A stretch of 64,000 bases of DNA from assembly GCA_026636295.1 (NCBI GenBank), contig CP089450.1:930001-994000 (forward strand), given 5' to 3'. The DNA comes from Medakamo hakoo (taxonomy: Eukaryota; Chlorophyta; Trebouxiophyceae; Coccomyxaceae). Positions 60,577 to 64,000 of this stretch are shown here, piece after piece. Position numbers and translations under genes: made by a program. The stretch's first letter is position 1. Every line of letters begins with the position of its first letter. The notes beneath the pieces were generated by a model. That model was not told the DNA's origin. It searched no databases and was given only the letters and a program-made list of their open reading frames with translations.

Positions 60577-61655
60577 TTATTTCACACCTGGCGCGCGCTC
60601 GGAAGGCCGCCCCCCTTTGCCCGCCTCCCACTCGCGCGCCCGCTCCCACACGCTCGCCGCCATGTCTTCCACGCCCACTTGCTTGCCGAAAAAAGTCACA
60701 AACTGGCCGTCGGGCGCCACCAAGTAAGTGATGATGGAGTGGTCGATCAAATAGTCGGCGGGCCCATCGCCCGTCGGCGCTTTGGCGAAGTAGACGCGGT
60801 ACGCTCTGGCCGCCTCTTTCACAGCCTCTGGCGGGCCCGTGACGCCGATCATGGACGGGTGGAATTCGCGGACGTACGCCCCCACCTGGGACGGCGTGTC
60901 CCGGGCCGGGTCGAGCGAAATGAAGACCGGCGTGAGCGCGAGCGGGCCAAAGCCTTTCGCCGCGTCGCCTTTGGCCAGCACGTCCACGGCCGCCGCCACT
61001 TTTTCCAGTTCGTCCGGGCACACGTCCGGGCAGTGGGTGAAGCCAAAGTACAGCAGGTGCCAGCCGGCGCCTTTCAGGTCGTCGGAGGAGAAGGGCGCGC
61101 CGGACGGGCCGCGGACGAGGCCGGAAAAGGGCCCGCCGATGGCCGCCGCTCCCGCCGTGGCGGCGCCCGCCGCGGCTAATGACTGCACTTTTTTGGACTT
61201 CAGGTGGTCGTACCAGACGACGAGGCCCGCGCCCGTGGCGGCGGTCAGGGCGAGGGAGAGCCAGGAGACGGGCTGTGTGTTTTGATGGGGGTGGGTGGGG
61301 GTGGGGGTGTGGGTGGAGCAGCGCGACGCGCGCGACGGAAACACCATCGGTCTCTTTTTTTTTCGTGCGTGCAAAACCCGTCGCACGCTTCCCCTCGTGC
61401 GGCTGGTGCGACTTTGGAAAAGCTCAGTCTTCGCCCTGCACGCTCAGCAGAAAAAACGCAGTCGCATGCACTCACCCCACGCTGGCGGGCCGCGTCGGGA
61501 GACGGTGACGGCCCCGCCGTCGAGAACGCGCGCAGGCGGCGGAAGGCAGAAGCGCGAGTGCCGCCCCGGCTTGTGCAACCACTCGAGGTAGTGCTCGCGG
61601 CTGCTGCGGACCCGGAGAGGGCCCGCGCTAAGCGGGACGCGGCCTCCCTGCGCAT
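60577..61655 (-). CDS. SCO1: SCO1/SenC copper chaperone for cytochrome c oxidase, mitochondrial
   Basis: Delivers copper to the CuA site of cytochrome c oxidase subunit 2, anchored in the inner membrane and facing the intermembrane space. Two exons, 61655-61476 and 61272-60577, phase 0, give 291 residues. Exon 1 encodes an Arg/Ala/Ser-rich mitochondrial leader. Exon 2 starts at the membrane helix (SWLSLALTAATGAGLVVWYD). The thioredoxin-like domain has the copper motif CPDVCP (C141, C145) in LLYFGFTHCPDVCPDELEK and the third ligand H238 in YLIDHSIITYLV. DPARDTPSQVGAYVREFHP is also conserved. All metal ligands are kept. It partners functionally with COX15, about 18 kb away in this window, and is head to head with the RNF113 gene. 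Confidence 0.95.
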
Positions 61656-61825
61656 TGGTCGTGTTCTCTTTGGTCGTGGCTTGGTTTGGTCGCTAGTCTG
61701 CGACGCCGGCGCCCTCCCTCACAGCGCATTCGTTTGCAAGGCAGGAGAGCGCCCCCCTCCATCTCTCACCCCGGTGCCCGTCGCACCCACCGGACACGCC
61801 GGCGAGTGAGACTCGTCCTGTTGCA
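61656..61825. promoter_or_regulatory. Head-to-head promoter region, SCO1 and RNF113/Cwc24
   Basis: 170 bases between divergent starts. A likely shared promoter; no specific element assigned. Confidence 0.5.
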
Positions 61826-63057
61826 ATGCCGCCCGCGGGCGACGACGGCGCAGCAGCTCCTGCGGCGGCGGGCACGTCTGCCGACGCCAAGACGCATGCG
61901 CCCGCGCCTCCACCCGCCCCCACCGCCCCGACCATCCAGTTCAAGCGCCCCGCGGGGCGGGCGCGCGGTAACCTGCGACGGAAGGTGGGTGGCACTGACG
62001 GCGAGGACGACGACGACGACACGGCGGACGTGAAGCGGACGAAAACGAGCGCTGCGGCCGCGGCACTCGTCGCGTCCACGCGCTCCGCCCGCCCGGCTGC
62101 CGACGCCTTGCCCACCCGGTACGGCGGCGACCGGTCGCTCCAGTCCGGCCGAGACGAGCTGGCGACCGCGCACCTACAAACGGAGACGGAGCACGACCGG
62201 GACAACCGGTGAGTCGGTGGTGGCGGGAGGTTGAGGGGATGGATGGATGGATGGATGGATGGATGGATGGATGGATGGAAAAAACCTTCGTTTCTCACGC
62301 AACACCCACCAAAAACACACGCCTCAACAGCGCCATCCGGGAAGCCGTCTTAGCTGCCGGCACGTCGGGCGCCGCGCCCGCGGGAGAATACCGCGGCGAG
62401 AAAGCGCGGACCGATTACCGCGCGGGCTTCCGCCGGTCCGACCACACCGCGGGCGCGGAAAAGGGGGGCGGCGCCCACGGCCCGCTCCGCGCGCCCACGG
62501 CCACCCGCACCACCGTGCTTGTCGACTACGCCCCCGACATCTGCAAAGACTACAAGGAGACGGGCTACTGTGGCTACGGCGACGCCTGCAAATTCATGCA
62601 CGACCGCGGCGATTACAAGGCGGGCTGGCAGATCGACGCGGAGTGGGACGCCAAAAAAAAGGCGGAGGCGGAGGCGGCGGCGCGGGCGGACGCGTGGGCG
62701 GAGGCTGGGGAAGGCGCCAAGGGCGGAGACACGAAGGACGACGCCGACGGACAGGGCGGGGACGGCCTGCCCTTTGCCTGCCTCGCGTGCAGGCAGGCGT
62801 GGTCGCGCGGCGCGCGCCCGGTCGTCACGCCGTGCCGCCACTACTTTTGTGAGGCCTGCGCCCTGGCCCAGGCGGCGGTCAAATGCCCGGCGTGTGGCAA
62901 ACCGACGGGCGGGACGTTCAACGCGGCGAGTGCGATTGAAGCCCGGCTGAAGGAGGAAGAGGCAGCAGAGGGCGGCGGCGGCGGTGGCGGCGGCGGCGGC
63001 GGCGGGCAGGGCGGCGCGGAGGAGGGGGAGGACGCGGGCGGGTGGGGGGTGGTGTAG
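61826..63057 (+). CDS. RNF113: RNF113/Cwc24-type CCCH zinc-finger and RING protein
   Basis: Spliceosome factor (Cwc24 in yeast, RNF113A in animals) and E3 ubiquitin ligase, nuclear. Two exons, 61826-62208 and 62331-63057, phase 2, give 369 residues; the join reads HDRDNRAIREAVL. The N-terminus has the family [17 protein letters not shown] motif. The C-x8-C-x5-C-x3-H finger is [20 protein letters not shown], followed by [16 protein letters not shown], a segment typical of this family. The C3HC4 RING runs from [10 protein letters not shown] through CRHYFCEAC to [10 protein letters not shown]. The tail is a Gly/Glu-rich run (poly-Gly). The intron contains a (GGAT) repeat. The family order and spacing are complete. 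Confidence 0.95.
62237..62279. repeat. (GGAT)n microsatellite in RNF113 intron
   Basis: About ten GGAT units inside the 122-base intron, placed between donor and acceptor. Probably length-polymorphic. Confidence 0.9.
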
Positions 63058-63130
63058 GGTGACTGACAGTGGGAGGACAGTTTTTTTTTTTTTTTCTCAA
63101 CCACACTCGCGTGCACAACACCGGCAACAC

Positions 63131-64000
63131 TCACCGCCGCCCACCCTCCGCTGTTGTCGCGTTCAGCACGGGTGCAACCGTCCCATCCGCGTCGGGCTGG
63201 GGCAGCGATTCCGGTCCCAAGTCGTAGTTCGTGTGCCCCCACTGTGCGCGCACGTCTGCGGGCGTCCAAGGCGCGACGGCGGACGGGCACTGCGCCTCGC
63301 AGGCCGGGAACCCGTCGGGCTGGGGCGGGAGGGAGTCGAGGCCGACGCCGAACACGGCCGCCATGCCCATGCTCGCGTGCGAGTGCATGTGGCAGTGCAG
63401 CAGCCAGGCGCCGGGCGTGTGCAGGGGCAGGCGCACCACCACCCACGAGTTGGGCAGGACCGTGACCGAGTCGCGCAGCGGCGGGTCGTCCGTGTTGAGG
63501 GCCGGGCGGTGCCGGCCCTCGTCAAACCGGCCGTCGCCGGCCTCGCCCATGCCCAGCAGCCAGCCGTGGAAGCCGTGCCAGTGAATGGGGTGCATCTCGG
63601 ACGCGGTGCGGTTGACGCCGTCGGGGCGGTAGTCCCCGCCGTTGGCGTTGGCGGGCAGGTTGTCGATGACGAGGTCGACCACGCTGCCCGCGTCGGCCGC
63701 GACCAGCAGCCGGCCAAACGTCGGCGTCGCCACGGGCGGGGACAGGCCGTACACAAAGGTGGGCACGCGGGTGGAGTCCGACACGGTCTGCTTGCCCAGC
63801 AGGTCGTCGTCGGCGGCCGACCCGCCGGCCGACGTCGTCGCGTCCGCGTCCGCCTTGACGACGCGGAGGCCGCCGCCCGCCCGCACGGTTTTCAGGTACG
63901 CCGAACACTGGGGCGTCAGCCCCGTCGCCACGTTGTTCAGCGCCCACCGCATCTGGCCCGTCGCTTGCAAGAGCGGCTGCGTGATGTTGAAGCGGACGGG
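63131..64000 (-). CDS. Multicopper oxidase, C-terminal part (runs off the window)
   Basis: Laccase/ascorbate-oxidase-like enzymes oxidise substrates at a type 1 copper and reduce oxygen at a trinuclear centre, usually outside the cell. The frame is open to the right edge, so only the last 290 or so residues are seen. Copper ligands of the third cupredoxin domain are intact: HPIHWHGFHGW and HCHMHSHASMGM (HCHxxxH with a Met axial ligand). Regular strands such as NSWVVVRLPLHTPGAWLLH precede them. After the last motif a tail of about 70 residues with two Cys (CEAQC) runs to a TGA at 63131. That TGA overlaps a GTGAGT, so an extra short 3' exon cannot be excluded. It converges on the RNF113 gene. 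Its 5' part lies beyond 64000. Confidence 0.85.
   Translation of the reverse strand, partial: PVRFNITQPLLQATGQMRWALNNVATGLTPQCSAYLKTVRAGGGLRVVKADADATTSAGGSAADDDLLGKQTVSDSTRVPTFVYGLSPPVATPTFGRLLVAADAGSVVDLVIDNLPANANGGDYRPDGVNRTASEMHPIHWHGFHGWLLGMGEAGDGRFDEGRHRPALNTDDPPLRDSVTVLPNSWVVVRLPLHTPGAWLLHCHMHSHASMGMAAVFGVGLDSLPPQPDGFPACEAQCPSAVAPWTPADVRAQWGHTNYDLGPESLPQPDADGTVAPVLNATTAEGGRR

Noticed and set aside
62237-62279. MDGWMDGW-type repeat peptide from the (GGAT) array.
   Set aside because: It lies between a good donor at 62209 and an acceptor at 62330 in the RNF113 gene, and splicing restores the family sequence, so it is intronic.
1-64000. Transposons, LTR or virus-like elements, CRISPR arrays.
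   Set aside because: No transposase, reverse transcriptase, capsid or integrase motif was seen in any frame, and no terminal repeat pairs or spaced direct repeats were noticed apart from the gene and exon duplications listed.

Overview
The window is nuclear DNA of a very GC-rich eukaryote, most likely a green alga. Genes are interrupted by short GT-AG introns whose donors are mostly GTGCGT or GTGAGT. Three gene products point to the green lineage: a phytoene synthase that begins with a plain transit-like leader and no ER signal (which argues for a primary plastid), a DUF810/PATROL1-type protein, and a plant-style gene set overall. The species cannot be named from the sequence. No transposon, LTR element, virus-like element or CRISPR array was seen.

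Layout. 1-14.4 kb holds housekeeping and secretory genes: the 3' end of a low-complexity protein, phytoene synthase, a DDI1-type ubiquitin shuttle/protease, an ER-targeted methyltransferase ending in RDEL, a processive family 2 glycosyltransferase and a TTL-domain protein with a signal peptide. 14.7-27.4 kb is a cluster of five genes for secreted, Lys/His/Gly/Glu-rich modular proteins (two on the minus strand, then three on the plus strand), separated by unusually long gene-free stretches. They share R-R-L-[ASL]-G, GHK-G and GEA...K modules. In one of them an exon plus its intron has been duplicated in tandem. 27.8-50.4 kb is a dense housekeeping block: SPF27, a P4-ATPase flippase, a P-loop kinase, class I aldolase, a Vps39-type tether, the NatA catalytic subunit, COX15, a GH32 glycosidase, an ALKBH8-type tRNA-modifying enzyme, tRNA-Gly(CCC), a SANT-UBA protein and an Ap4A phosphorylase. 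50.6-55.1 kb is the PATROL1-type gene. 55.5-60.4 kb is a recent tandem array of three F-box/LRR-like genes, the first lacking its F-box. The right end holds SCO1, the splicing factor RNF113/Cwc24 and the 3' part of a multicopper oxidase.

How genes work together. SCO1 and COX15 both serve cytochrome c oxidase assembly (copper delivery and heme A synthesis). SPF27 and RNF113/Cwc24 are both spliceosomal. ALKBH8 modifies tRNA wobble bases. Seven neighbouring pairs are head to head with 0.15-1.1 kb between start codons, so shared promoters are likely.

All exon boundaries below were worked out by hand from reading frame, splice consensus and phase. Where every phase closes and a family motif continues across the junction I am confident. 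Coordinates for multi-exon genes are spans, with exons listed in the evidence.
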